Shown: one piece after another, positions 36,411-45,661 of the stretch
Layout: each line of letters starts with the position of its first letter
Position numbering within the stretch: the first letter of the stretch is position 1
Assembly: GCA_038521825.1 (NCBI GenBank)
Contig: JBCBKL010000004.1
Coordinates: 62,001-126,000, forward strand
Length of the DNA stretch: 64,000 nucleotides
From: JBCBKL01 sp038521825
Lineage (GTDB): Bacteria > Pseudomonadota > Alphaproteobacteria > Rhodobacterales > Rhodobacteraceae
Direction: 5' to 3'
Translations under genes and position numbers: made by a program
Notes under the pieces: model-generated
Told to the model about the DNA's origin: nothing
What the model saw: only the letters and a program-made list of their open reading frames with translations
The model's database searches: none

Positions 36411-39400
36411 TTAGGCCGTCTGGTTGCGCTTGCGCATCAGCAGGTAGCAGACGCTCGGCACAAAGAACAATGTCAGGGGTGAGGCGATGATGAGCCCCCC
36501 GATCATGATCGTAGCCATTGGTTCAAAAAGTGCCCCTCCCGCGATGGCCATCGGCAACAACCCGAAGACCGTCGTGAGCGAGGTCAGGATGATCGGCGTT
36601 GCCCGCTGCTTGGCCGCGTGTACGATCGCATCTTTCATTTCCATCGTCTCTGAATCGATATCGATCTGATTGATGAGGACGATGGCGTTGTTGATGATGA
36701 TCCCCATAAGCGACATCAATCCCAGGACGGCAAAAAACGACATCGGCTGCCCCGAGATCGCAAGGGCATGGGGTGCACCCACCAGAATGAGCGGGATGGT
36801 GAGAAAGGTGATGATCGTCCGCCGGGCCGAGTTGAACTGAAAGACCAGTGCCGCCAGCATCACAGTAAGCGCCAGTGGCAGGTTCGCCCCGATCTTGGCA
36901 TAGACCTCTGCGCTGTCTTCCAGTTCGCCCGCGATGTTGATCGCGTATCGAGGCCCGAGATCAAGCGCGTCGAGCGTTGGTTGAATGTGATCGACCATCT
37001 GGTCAGCAGACAGCGTCGCGCTTTTGGCCGAGATAACGACCTGACGCACCTGGTTTTCCCGACGGATTTCCGAGAATTCGAGCTGGGGCTGAAAGGTCGC
37101 GACCTGGTCGAGCGAAATGAGTTGCCCGCCTGCCCCGATGCTGAGGTTGGCAAGATCTTCGACGCTGTCGCGCCGGTCCACGACCGCGCGCAGCACGATA
37201 GGTATCTGGGTATCGTCTTCGCGGAACACCGAATAGGTCGTTCCCTTGAAATAAGTGTCCATCACGTTCGAAATGTCCTCTGACGTGACACCGAATTCGC
37301 GGGCCTTGTCCTGCGCCACGTCGATAACGATTTTCAGGATCCGGTTGCCCCAGTCGCTTTCGTTCTTCACCAGATCGGGGATCTCGGAAAAGGCCGCTTC
37401 GATGGTGTTGCCGGCCGCGAGCAGCACCTCGGCATCGGGGCCCGCAATCTCGATATCGACGATGCCAGACTCCGATCCGCCATTTGACAGACGGGCCACA
37501 CGGAAACGCGCGGCGGGGAATTCTTCGATGAACACGCGACGGGCCCGGTCGGAGATTTCGACGGCATCTTCAAAGTTCGCCGTGTTAACGACGAAAAACG
37601 CGCTTGCCGGATCGGGGTCGGCGGGGTTGAGCGACAGATAGAACCGGGGCCCGCCTTCGCCGACGAACGTGGTAACGTTTTCGACGCCCGGGTTCTGTTC
37701 ATCATCCAGCAGCCAGTCGGCCACGGCCTGCGCCTGCTCTTCGGTGGCCGAGATGGCGGCCTCTTTCGGCATATCCATGTAGATCAGGAAATCGGCCCGC
37801 TCGCTCAGTGGAAACATCTCGTTCTTCAGGGTCGAGAATTGGGTAAAGCTAACACCGACGGCTGCAAAAACCGCGGCGGCAATCGGAACGCCCCATGGGA
37901 GCAATCGGCGGATGAGGGCGCCGTACCAGCTGATCAGGCGGGATTCCTCTGCACGATCCGCTTTGCGTTTAATCAACCTGACCGCCAGAAACGGCAGGAC
38001 ATAAAGCGCTGTCAGCCATGACCCGAGCAGCATGGTCGCGACGACCGCGCCGAGGGAATAGGCAAATTCACCCTCGGTCCCTTCGATCAGCAGCATGGGC
38101 AGAAAGGCTGAAACCGTGGTGATTGATGCGACGGCCAGCGGGATAGTATACTGCCCGCCGGCCTGCAGCGCCGCCTCTTCGGGCGGGACGCCGGCGTTGA
38201 TCCGGCCTTCGATATCCTCGACCACGACAAGACCGTTATCGACCAAGAGCCCCAGCGAGATGATCACGGCCGCGATGGACACCTGTTCGATATCGACGCC
38301 AAGCGTGCCCATCCCCAAAAGCGCGATCATGATGGTGAAGGGCACGATACAGGCGATCACGATGGCGGATCGGAACCCGAGGAACACCAGCATCACTAGG
38401 AAGACGACCAAGAATGTCTGCCCGACATTCGTCAGCGCGTTGTTGACCGATGCGGTGACGTTGGTTTCCTGGTAGGTTGAGATATTGAGGGAAATCCCGA
38501 TAGGTTGGCTGTTTTCGAAGGCCTGCAGCCGTTTCTTGAGCGACGCGCCCAGAACCTGAATATCGGTGGTCTCGGACATCTCGACAGCGGCGACGATGGC
38601 GGGCTGGCCGTTGAAGAATGCGGGTGTTTCCTTTGGGTCGACATAGCCGCGCCGGACGGTGACAAGGTCAGACAGCCGCACATATCCTGAAAGACCCTGT
38701 GCCCGTGTGAGTACCCCTTCGATTTCGGGGACGGTGCTGAGATCGCCGTTGGCCTCTAAGACGATCTTGGTGCCGTCCGCATCGATCTCTCCCGCAGGCA
38801 GAATGACGTTTTGGGCTTGTAAATCGACGAGCAATTGTTCGATCTGAACGCCCACCGAGGCGATCTTGCGGGTATCTAGGTCAAGCCAGATCCGCTCATC
38901 CTGTTCGCCATACAGGGTGACCTTGGTAATGCCCGGCTCTTGATAAAGGTCCTTCTGAAGATCTTCCGCCACGTCCTGAAGCTGCGCGAGGCTGAAACCA
39001 TCGCCTGTCACCGCAACAGTCGCGATGGACACGTCGCCGTAATCCGTGTTGACGAAGGGGCCTTGGGTGCCGTCAGGCAGTTCTGCCATGACATCGTCCA
39101 TCTTGTTGCGCAGATCCTCCCATGCGCCTTCGATGTCATCGCTCGATGTTGCGTCGTAGAGCGTGGCGTAGAACAGCGCCTGACCGGTGCTTACGATGCT
39201 CTCGATATCCTCGATCTCGCCAATTTCCCGCATCTTCCGTTCAACCGGAATGGCGATCAGGTTTTCGACTCGGTCAGGTGACATGCCCGCAAATTGCATC
39301 TGCACGGCAGCGGTGCGCACCGTAATGGCAGGGTTTTCGCGCTTGGGCAGACTGGCATAGGACGACATGCCCAGAACCAGCACGACCAGCATCAGGAGGT

Positions 39401-39446
39401 AGGTAAAACGGGATTTGCTCAGACCAAAGCGCGTCAGGAAATCCAC
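36411..39446 (-). CDS. RND-family efflux transporter, inner-membrane permease
   Basis: A 1011-residue AcrB/MexF-type proton-driven pump. Twelve helices and two large periplasmic loops are evident. An N-terminal YASLPKRENPAI, a TM4-type stretch (SLGLLVDNGLVVVEDI) and the second-half LMGIIINNAIVLINQI are typical RND landmarks. The start is GTG, 2 bases from the stop of the adaptor gene, so both are one operon with the adaptor first. No outer-membrane channel gene is nearby. The substrate is unknown. Confidence 0.93.
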   Translation of the reverse strand: MDFLTRFGLSKSRFTYLLMLVVLVLGMSSYASLPKRENPAITVRTAAVQMQFAGMSPDRVENLIAIPVERKMREIGEIEDIESIVSTGQALFYATLYDATSSDDIEGAWEDLRNKMDDVMAELPDGTQGPFVNTDYGDVSIATVAVTGDGFSLAQLQDVAEDLQKDLYQEPGITKVTLYGEQDERIWLDLDTRKIASVGVQIEQLLVDLQAQNVILPAGEIDADGTKIVLEANGDLSTVPEIEGVLTRAQGLSGYVRLSDLVTVRRGYVDPKETPAFFNGQPAIVAAVEMSETTDIQVLGASLKKRLQAFENSQPIGISLNISTYQETNVTASVNNALTNVGQTFLVVFLVMLVFLGFRSAIVIACIVPFTIMIALLGMGTLGVDIEQVSIAAVIISLGLLVDNGLVVVEDIEGRINAGVPPEEAALQAGGQYTIPLAVASITTVSAFLPMLLIEGTEGEFAYSLGAVVATMLLGSWLTALYVLPFLAVRLIKRKADRAEESRLISWYGALIRRLLPWGVPIAAAVFAAVGVSFTQFSTLKNEMFPLSERADFLIYMDMPKEAAISATEEQAQAVADWLLDDEQNPGVENVTTFVGEGGPRFYLSLNPADPDPASAFFVVNTANFEDAVEISDRARRVFIEEFPAARFRVARLSNGGSESGIVDIEIAGPDAEVLLAAGNTIEAAFSEIPDLVKNESDWGNRILKIVIDVAQDKAREFGVTSEDISNVMDTYFKGTTYSVFREDDTQIPIVLRAVVDRRDSVEDLANLSIGAGGQLISLDQVATFQPQLEFSEIRRENQVRQVVISAKSATLSADQMVDHIQPTLDALDLGPRYAINIAGELEDSAEVYAKIGANLPLALTVMLAALVFQFNSARRTIITFLTIPLILVGAPHALAISGQPMSFFAVLGLMSLMGIIINNAIVLINQIDIDSETMEMKDAIVHAAKQRATPIILTSLTTVFGLLPMAIAGGALFEPMATIMIGGLIIASPLTLFFVPSVCYLLMRKRNQTA

Positions 39447-39448
39447 GC

Positions 39449-40567
39449 TCAGTCCTCCGTTTCGAGCAGTTTGACCTGCATCCCTTCCCGCAGGAACGAC
39501 ACCCCGGCAACGGCGACATGTTCGCCTTCACTCAGGCCTTCGACAATCAACAGCTGGTTTTCGCGCAGGCCCACCATGGTCGTCTCGCGCCGTTGCACGG
39601 TGCTGGTAGCCGGGTCAAAGACGAACATCGGTACTGTCTGCGGCTCATTCGGTCCGGACGACTCTTCGATCGTTCCGTCGGTGATTGCTGCAGACATCGG
39701 GATCAGAAAGCCCTGTTCGGCCGGCAACTCGAAATCGAACGACACCTCGACGGCCATGCCGGCGCGTATCAAGGGGTTTTCCTCTTCCAGCCTCACGACG
39801 ACCGGGAACGACGACACGGTATCTGCGCGCTCGCCCAGCTCGCTCACCACTGCCTGCAGCGTGACCGTCGGATCATCGGCCAGTCGTATGCGTGCCGGTG
39901 TTCCGACGACAAGCTGCCGCACGGTGTCGAAGTTGACCGAAAAGGCGACCTCGTAATCGGACGCGATGTACAGTGATGCGATCGTCGTGCCCGAGGCCAC
40001 TGTCGCAAAAGATTCCGAGTCGACCGAATTGATAATCCCGTCGAATGGGGCAAAGAGCTTCGCGTCGGCCAGATCCTCTTCGGCCGATTTTAGGGCCTTC
40101 TCGGCCTGGGTGACCTGAGCCCGAGCCGTTTTGACCTCCGTGTCGGCCTGATCGACCGAAACCTTTGTGACGGCCCCGCGTTCAAACAGGGTCTGCTGGC
40201 GAGCGAGGTCTTCTTCGTTCTGTTCCAGTTGCGCGGCGGCTTCCTCTACCGATGCGACCCGGTTCTCGATCGTGGTCTCGAACTGTTCGCTGTCGAGCGC
40301 CGCGAGCAGATCGCCCTGCGCAACCCGCTGCCCGACGGCAAGGCTCAGAACGCCAAGCTTGCCTGCGACCTTGAAGGAAAGCGGCGTGATTTCAGAGGGT
40401 TCTAGAACGCCTGGGTAGCGTCTTTGGACCGTTGCAGTGCTGCGTTTGACTTCCGTCGTGAGCAGACCGCGAACGGGGGCTTCGATTGCTGCCTCGGCAT
40501 CGATGTTCGAATTGCAGGCATCCAGCGCGAGGGCTCCAATGAGTGTGATGGCCAAGATGGTCTTCAT
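39449..40567 (-). CDS. RND efflux periplasmic adaptor (membrane fusion protein)
   Basis: A 372-residue HlyD/AcrA-type adaptor. It has an N-terminal signal with a possible but atypical lipobox (LDAC near residue 18). A lipoyl-type half follows (PLSFKVAGKLGVLSLAVGQRVAQGDLLAALD). The alpha-hairpin coiled coil spans about residues 100-165, with beta-barrel and membrane-proximal domains after it. It bridges the RND pump to an outer-membrane channel. It is transcribed just ahead of the pump. Confidence 0.92.
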   Translation of the reverse strand: MKTILAITLIGALALDACNSNIDAEAAIEAPVRGLLTTEVKRSTATVQRRYPGVLEPSEITPLSFKVAGKLGVLSLAVGQRVAQGDLLAALDSEQFETTIENRVASVEEAAAQLEQNEEDLARQQTLFERGAVTKVSVDQADTEVKTARAQVTQAEKALKSAEEDLADAKLFAPFDGIINSVDSESFATVASGTTIASLYIASDYEVAFSVNFDTVRQLVVGTPARIRLADDPTVTLQAVVSELGERADTVSSFPVVVRLEEENPLIRAGMAVEVSFDFELPAEQGFLIPMSAAITDGTIEESSGPNEPQTVPMFVFDPATSTVQRRETTMVGLRENQLLIVEGLSEGEHVAVAGVSFLREGMQVKLLETED

Positions 40568-40759
40568 GATTCACTCCCCAGATTTTTCTTGATCTTGACG
40601 CATCGTTCGGGTGTTGCCTAGCTGGCTGGATGCCGATCACTGGCCCGTGTGTCCCGACGCTTAACGCCTAGGCAGTGGAGCGCTTGCATGTTGGCCGAGG
40701 CGTCTTGGAGACCGCGCTGCTGATGGCCGCACCCTACACCCCCCGCTGGATACTGCCGA

Positions 40760-41386
40760 CTAGGGCGCCAACATCTTCCGAAATGTTTCTTCGAGGTGTT
40801 GCCTTGCCCCGGCAAAGGCGTCGTCCGATGGGATCAATACTGCGATCTGGGCGTCGAAATCCGCATAGTGCTGCGTGGTCGCCCAGATCGAAAAGATGAG
40901 GTGGCGCGGGTCGATCGACGCAATCTTTCGCTGGTCGACCCAGGTCTGGATGACGGCGCATTTCTGATCGAAGAGCGGTTTGAGATCGGCCTGAAGATGG
41001 GGCCGCATCCGGGGCGCGCCCTGCAGGATTTCGTTCGCAAACAGGCGGCTCTCGCGGGGCAGGTCCTTGGCCATATCGAGCTTGCGGCGGACATAGTTCA
41101 GGATCTCTTCCAGGGGTTCGCCTTCGGCGTCCATCTCGACCAGCGGGTCAAGCCACGTTTCCATCAACTGGCTTAGAAGCGTGACGTGGATCTCTTCCTT
41201 GCCATTAAAATAATACAGAATGTTGGGCTTGCTCAGCCCCGCCGCCATAGCGATCTGATCGAGGGTGGCGCCGCGATAGCCATGGGCTGAAAACACATCA
41301 AGGGCAGCGTCCAGGATCCGGCTACGATTGCGTTGCTGGATGCGGCTGGGCTTCTTTCCCGCGGTGGTGGTCCTCTCTGCTTTCAC
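40760..41386 (-). CDS. rutR: RutR-like TetR-family regulator of pyrimidine catabolism
   Basis: A 208-residue TetR-type protein. The helix-turn-helix is RSRILDAALDVFSAHGYRGATLDQIAMAAGLSKPNILYYFNGKE. The C-terminal part (RESRLFANEILQGAPRMRPHL...IFSIWATTQHYADFDAQI) matches the YcdC/RutR ligand domain. In E. coli, RutR senses uracil/thymine and controls pyrimidine use. The neighbouring divergent genes for pyrimidine degradation and the RutR-box match at 41462-41477 support the same role. GTG at 41386 (GGAG upstream) is chosen; an in-frame TTG at 41413 is possible. Confidence 0.85.
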   Translation of the reverse strand: MKAERTTTAGKKPSRIQQRNRSRILDAALDVFSAHGYRGATLDQIAMAAGLSKPNILYYFNGKEEIHVTLLSQLMETWLDPLVEMDAEGEPLEEILNYVRRKLDMAKDLPRESRLFANEILQGAPRMRPHLQADLKPLFDQKCAVIQTWVDQRKIASIDPRHLIFSIWATTQHYADFDAQIAVLIPSDDAFAGARQHLEETFRKMLAP

Positions 41387-41461
41387 TTTGGGCAGGTCTC
41401 CTGACAAACGCAAAGGCTCGGTGCAGACTTCTTGACAGAAAACGCGCTGTTGGCAATCGTG

Positions 41462-41477
41462 TTGACCAAATGGTCAA
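41462..41477. promoter_or_regulatory. Predicted RutR operator
   Basis: TTGACCAAATGGTCAA has two perfect 7-base arms around AA. It equals the published E. coli RutR consensus TTGACCA-N2-TGGTCAA. It lies between the divergent rutR-like gene and the amidohydrolase gene, 22 bases before the latter's ATG, a position suited to repression. Confidence 0.85.
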
Positions 41478-41498
41478 AAATAATCTGTGGGGGATAGC

Positions 41499-42749
41499 AT
41501 GTCAGCGCCAGGCGAAAATCTGAGGATCGATCCCGACCGGCTGTGGGACAGCCTGATGGAGATGGCGCAGATCGGCCCCGGCGTTGCGGGCGGCAACAAC
41601 CGTCAGACCCTCACGGATGCCGACGGCGATGGCCGTGCGCTCTTTCAGAAGTGGTGCGAGGCGGCCGGATGCACAATGGGCCTCGACCAGATGGGCAACA
41701 TGTTTGCCGAACGAGCGGGCAGCGACCCCGACGCCCTGCCGGTCTATGTCGGCAGCCATCTTGATACCCAGCCCACAGGCGGAAAATACGACGGGGTGCT
41801 TGGCGTTCTGGGTGGCCTTGAGATCCTGCGCACCCTGAACGACCTCGACATCAAGACCAAACATCCGATCATCGTGACGAACTTTACGAATGAGGAAGGC
41901 ACCCGCTTTGCCCCGGCCATGCTGGCCTCGGGTGTGTTTGCGGGGGTTCACACGCAGGATTGGGCCTATGAACGCGAGGATGCCGAGGGCAAACGCTTTG
42001 GCGACGAACTGGTGCGGATCGGCTGGAAGGGTGACGAAGAGGTGGGGGCCCGCAAGATGCATGCCTTTTTCGAGCTGCATATCGAACAGGGTCCGATCCT
42101 TGAGGCCGAGGAAAGGGACATCGGTGTCGTGACCCATGGCCAGGGTCTCAGCTGGACGCAGGTGACGATCACCGGCAAGGACGCCCATACCGGATCGACC
42201 CCGATGCCGATGCGGCGCAATGCGGGGCTGGGCATGGCGCGGGTGTTGGAAGCGGTTGATGTCATCGCGCTCAGCCACGCGCCCCATGCGGTCGGTGCGG
42301 CGGGGCATATCGACGTCTATCCGAACTCGCGCAACGTGATTCCGGGCAAAGTGGTCTTCACCGTCGATTTCCGCAGCCCCGAGCTCGAGGTCATTCAGGA
42401 CATGGAGGCGCGGCTGTTCGCCGAAGGCCAGAAAATCGCCGATGCCATGGGGCTGGAGATCGAGTTTGAAAAGGTGGGCGGCTTTGACCCTGTCAAATTC
42501 GATGAGGGCTGCGTGACAGCCGTGCGCACAGCGGCCGAGCGGCTGGGTTACACGCATCGCGACATCATTTCGGGCGCGGGGCACGATGCTTGCTGGATCA
42601 ATCAGGTCGCGCCCACGGCGATGATCATGTGCCCCTGTGTCGACGGGCTGAGCCACAATGAGGCCGAAGAGATCACGAAGGATTGGGCGAAGGCGGGCGC
42701 GGATGTGCTGATGCACGCCGTCGTCGAAACAGCGGAGATTGTGGGATGA
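41499..42749 (+). CDS. Zn-dependent M20 amidohydrolase, probable beta-ureidopropionase (N-carbamoyl-beta-alanine amidase)
   Basis: A 416-residue enzyme of the hydantoinase/carbamoylase family in peptidase family M20. Metal-site segments are VGSHLDTQPTGGKYDGVLG, TNFTNEEGTRFAPAM, the later FELHIEQGPILE and the C-terminal SGAGHDACWI. Family members hydrolyse N-carbamoyl amino acids, N-carbamoyl-beta-alanine or allantoate. The dihydropyrimidinase gene two genes downstream makes N-carbamoyl-beta-alanine the likely substrate (third step of reductive pyrimidine breakdown). ATG at 41499 has GGGGGA upstream. A predicted RutR site precedes it. Confidence 0.88.
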   Translation: MSAPGENLRIDPDRLWDSLMEMAQIGPGVAGGNNRQTLTDADGDGRALFQKWCEAAGCTMGLDQMGNMFAERAGSDPDALPVYVGSHLDTQPTGGKYDGVLGVLGGLEILRTLNDLDIKTKHPIIVTNFTNEEGTRFAPAMLASGVFAGVHTQDWAYEREDAEGKRFGDELVRIGWKGDEEVGARKMHAFFELHIEQGPILEAEERDIGVVTHGQGLSWTQVTITGKDAHTGSTPMPMRRNAGLGMARVLEAVDVIALSHAPHAVGAAGHIDVYPNSRNVIPGKVVFTVDFRSPELEVIQDMEARLFAEGQKIADAMGLEIEFEKVGGFDPVKFDEGCVTAVRTAAERLGYTHRDIISGAGHDACWINQVAPTAMIMCPCVDGLSHNEAEEITKDWAKAGADVLMHAVVETAEIVG

Positions 42750-43066
42750 TCGAACCGGACCTCAGTATCCCTGAGCGGATCAAGGACATTATCCGGCGCG
42801 AGATTGACGAATTCGTGGTCGATAGCGAAGAACGGCTAGCCACGATCGATGCTTTCCGCGCGGCTTTTCGGGAACCCTCCGAGATCATCGTGCATTTCGC
42901 GGGCGATGTGCGCCAGACCTGCTGGGCGATAACGAAATCCGACGGCGACTACCGGGTCGTGTTCCTGCCCCGCTCAGGCTATTTTTCGCTCTGTGTCGAA
43001 AGCGCGATCGGCCCGCTCGATATCGGGGTGCATGGCAGCGCCATTGGGTGCTTTAGTTCAGTCTGA
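42746..43066 (+). CDS. Protein of unknown function in the pyrimidine catabolism operon
   Basis: A 106-residue soluble protein whose ATG overlaps the preceding stop, so it is translationally coupled to the amidohydrolase. The N-terminal half is helical and charged (IPERIKDIIRREIDEFVVDSEERLATIDAFRAAF in pieces). The C-terminal half is beta-rich with two cysteines (VRQTCWAITKSDGDYRVVFLPRSGYFSLCVESAIGPLD). No family was recognised. Its fixed place between two pathway enzymes suggests a role in the pathway. Confidence 0.75.
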   Translation: MIEPDLSIPERIKDIIRREIDEFVVDSEERLATIDAFRAAFREPSEIIVHFAGDVRQTCWAITKSDGDYRVVFLPRSGYFSLCVESAIGPLDIGVHGSAIGCFSSV

Positions 43067-43119
43067 GGCATAGCGCAGAACAAGGTGGCCGGAAGGCCGC
43101 AAAAACGGGGAGAGGACGT

Positions 43120-44574
43120 ATGTCCACAGTGATCAAAAACGGAACCATCGTCACCGCCGACCTCACCTACAAGGCCGACGTCATGATCGAAAACGGCACC
43201 ATCATCCAGATAGCACCTGGCCTAAGGGGTGACGAGGAGCTTGATGCCACCGGCTGCTACGTCATGCCCGGTGGGATCGACCCGCATGTCCACCTCGAAA
43301 TGCCCTTCATGGGCACCTATTCTAGCGACGATTTCGAAAGCGGAACGCGGGCAGCGCTGGCGGGCGGCACCACGATGGTCGTCGACTTCTGCCTGCCCAA
43401 TCAGGGTGAGAGCCTGCTCGACGCCATCAAACGCTGGGACAACAAATCGACCCGCGCCAATTGCGACTATTCCTTCCACATGGCCGTGACGTGGTGGGGC
43501 GAGCAGGTGTTCAACGACATGAAAACGGTCGTGCAGGATAAGGGCATCAACACCTTCAAGCACTTCCTCGCCTACAAGGGCGCGCTGATGGTGAACGATG
43601 ATGAGCTCTTCTCATCCTTTAACCGCCTCTCTGAACTGGGGGCCATCGCAATGGTCCACGCCGAAAACGGCGACGTGGTTGCCGAAATGACCGCCAAGCT
43701 GCTGGCTGAAGGGAACACTGGCCCAGAGGCGCACGCCTATTCGCGGCCCAGCCAGGTCGAGGGCGAAGCCACCAACCGTGCCATCATGATTGCCGACATG
43801 GCGGGCGTGCCACTTTATGTTGTTCATACAAGCTGCGAAGAGGCGCACGAAGCCATTCGCCGCGCCCGCCAGCAGGGCAAGCGGGTCTGGGGCGAGCCGT
43901 TGATCCAGCACCTGACGCTGGATGAAAGCGAATACTTCAACTCTGACTGGGACCATGCCGCGCGACGCGTGATGTCGCCGCCGTTCCGGAACAAGCAGCA
44001 TCAGGATTCGCTTTGGGCCGGGCTGATGAGCGGATCACTGAGCGTCGTGGCCACTGATCACTGCGCCTTTACGACCGAGCAGAAACGGTATGGCGTCGGC
44101 GATTTCTCGAAGATCCCGAACGGGACCGGAGGTCTGGAGGATCGTCTGCCGATGCTGTGGACCCACGGGGTGGAAACCGGGCGGCTGACACCAAACGAAT
44201 TCGTCGCCGTGACATCGACAAATATCGCCAAGATCCTGAATTGCTATCCGAAGAAGGGCGCCGTGCTGGTGGGGGCCGATGCGGATCTGGTGGTCTGGGA
44301 CCCGGCGAAAGAGAAAACGATCACCGCCAGCGCCCAGCAATCGGCCATCGACTACAACGTCTTCGAAGGTCAGCACGTCAAGGGCCTGCCCCGCTTTACC
44401 CTCACGCGGGGCCAAGTGGCGGTGCATGACGGCGAGATCAAGACGCAGGAAGGCCAGGGCAAATTCGTGGCCCGCGAACCGAATGGGACAACGAACAAAG
44501 CCCTCTCGACCTGGAAGGAACTCACCGCGCCGCGCCCGGTCGAGCGGACGGGCATTCCGGTAACGGGGGTCTAG
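43120..44574 (+). CDS. hydA: Dihydropyrimidinase (D-hydantoinase)
   Basis: A 484-residue cyclic amidohydrolase. Metal ligands are visible as DPHVHLE near residue 58, the carboxylated Lys153 in FLAYKGALM, and ATDHCAFTTEQK in the C-terminal third with the fourth-ligand Asp. It opens dihydrouracil/dihydrothymine to N-carbamoyl-beta-amino acids, the substrate expected for the amidohydrolase upstream. Dihydropyrimidine dehydrogenase, the first step, is not in the window. Confidence 0.94.
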   Translation: MSTVIKNGTIVTADLTYKADVMIENGTIIQIAPGLRGDEELDATGCYVMPGGIDPHVHLEMPFMGTYSSDDFESGTRAALAGGTTMVVDFCLPNQGESLLDAIKRWDNKSTRANCDYSFHMAVTWWGEQVFNDMKTVVQDKGINTFKHFLAYKGALMVNDDELFSSFNRLSELGAIAMVHAENGDVVAEMTAKLLAEGNTGPEAHAYSRPSQVEGEATNRAIMIADMAGVPLYVVHTSCEEAHEAIRRARQQGKRVWGEPLIQHLTLDESEYFNSDWDHAARRVMSPPFRNKQHQDSLWAGLMSGSLSVVATDHCAFTTEQKRYGVGDFSKIPNGTGGLEDRLPMLWTHGVETGRLTPNEFVAVTSTNIAKILNCYPKKGAVLVGADADLVVWDPAKEKTITASAQQSAIDYNVFEGQHVKGLPRFTLTRGQVAVHDGEIKTQEGQGKFVAREPNGTTNKALSTWKELTAPRPVERTGIPVTGV

Positions 44575-44585
44575 GACCGACGGTG

Positions 44586-44975
44586 ATGGCTGAAACGGTA
44601 AGTCATAACCCGTCAACTGGCATTTATCCTGCCACCGATGATTACATTCATGCAATCGAGGTGCGCAACGCCACGCGCACACTCTACGTGAGTGGAACAA
44701 TGGGGCTTGATATCAGCGGCCGCCCTGCCGAGGGGCTTCAGGCGCAACTCGAGTTGATATGGGCGAACATCAAAACCATCCTCGCATCCGCTGATATGGG
44801 GATTGAGAATATTGTTCGGATTACCAGCTATATGCGCGATGGCGATTATGCCTCTGCCAATGAAGCAGCACGCTTGAGGGCTTTGGGGGGGCACCGGGTT
44901 CCTACGACGGCCCTGGTTGCACAGACACTGTCTGACGACTGGTTGGTCGAGGTCGAAATCATTGCCGCAGACTGA
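44586..44975 (+). CDS. RidA/YjgF-family protein lacking the canonical arginine
   Basis: A 129-residue member of the Rid superfamily (LYVSGTMGLDISG, QLELIWANIKTILASADMGIENIVRIT, and the C-terminal PTTALVAQTLSDDWLVEVEIIA). Archetypal RidA deaminates reactive enamines and imines using an Arg in a P-A-R-S segment. Here the aligned residue is Thr108 (P-T-T-A), so that chemistry is doubtful. Members of this kind often sit in catabolic operons. GTG at 44583 adjoins the ATG; ATG 44586 is used. Confidence 0.88.
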   Translation: MAETVSHNPSTGIYPATDDYIHAIEVRNATRTLYVSGTMGLDISGRPAEGLQAQLELIWANIKTILASADMGIENIVRITSYMRDGDYASANEAARLRALGGHRVPTTALVAQTLSDDWLVEVEIIAAD

Positions 44976-45468
44976 TCCAATACCCGACGAGACACAGGAT
45001 AGTTCGAACTTGCGCCCGCCATTCGCGCGGTATTTGTCTGTTTGCTTCGGAGCCGTGCCGCTTGTCATCAGCGTGTTATGGGTCCGCAACGCGATGTATG
45101 GGCGCATGTGTGATTGTGAGAATTGCTGTGGCGTCGATGACTTTCTTAGCTTCTTCGGATCAGCCATCCTGTTTGGCTCGCTGATCTGGGTTCCCGTCTT
45201 GCTCCTGGTCCTATGGCCCGGCTTTCTGCTTTTTGGTTATCTGGCCAGGGTGCTCAAAGGGTTCGGTCTCTCCAATGAACGCGTGATTATGACATTTTGC
45301 GCGGCAGTGGTCGCATCAGCCTCTATCGCCGTCGGCTTGCTTCCGCTGGGCTATGCGAACGGTTTTCGTGGGTTCAGCTCTGTTGCTGCCTCCTCCGCGG
45401 CGTCTGCAGTGCCGATTGCAGTAATTCTTGGTTTCCTGTTTCTAAGGCCGGTGAATCATGGAGTATGA
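44962..45468 (+). CDS. Integral membrane protein of unknown function
   Basis: A frame of about 168 residues with four strongly hydrophobic helices (YLSVCFGAVPLVISVLWV; FGSAILFGSLIWVPVLLLVL; MTFCAAVVASASIAVGLLPL; the C-terminal SAVPIAVILGFLFL). It has a cysteine-rich loop (RMCDCENCCGVDD). The start is uncertain: TTG at 44962 overlaps the ridA end and has GAGG upstream; TTG at 45010 is possible. Its base composition looks less GC-rich than its neighbours. No family was recognised. Confidence 0.6.
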   Translation: MPQTDPIPDETQDSSNLRPPFARYLSVCFGAVPLVISVLWVRNAMYGRMCDCENCCGVDDFLSFFGSAILFGSLIWVPVLLLVLWPGFLLFGYLARVLKGFGLSNERVIMTFCAAVVASASIAVGLLPLGYANGFRGFSSVAASSAASAVPIAVILGFLFLRPVNHGV

Positions 45469-45661
45469 CAGAAGCCCTTCCAAAGTGATTGCGAACACCG
45501 GTTTCCCTCAAATGCGGATCCGTGGCGCACGTGTCTGTGCTGCACCGGTGATCGAAGGATATCCGAATTCGGAAAAGCTTGAGTCTCTAAAGCAAGCTGT
45601 CAGATCTTCGGAATTCTTGCGAGTCGCACCGTGGCGGCTGATCTCTGCGGGTGTGAAGAAA
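45469..45661. other. Intergenic region downstream of the membrane protein gene
   Basis: A 193-base stretch between the membrane protein stop and the convergent cupin gene end. A plus-strand frame runs through it and on antisense to the cupin gene, but it has no recognisable protein character. No terminator hairpin was seen, so plus-strand transcription could continue into the cupin antisense region. Confidence 0.4.

Noticed and set aside
41502..42716. 404-codon minus-strand frame across the M20 amidohydrolase
   Set aside because: Antisense to a gene with clear metal-site motifs, operator and ribosome binding site.
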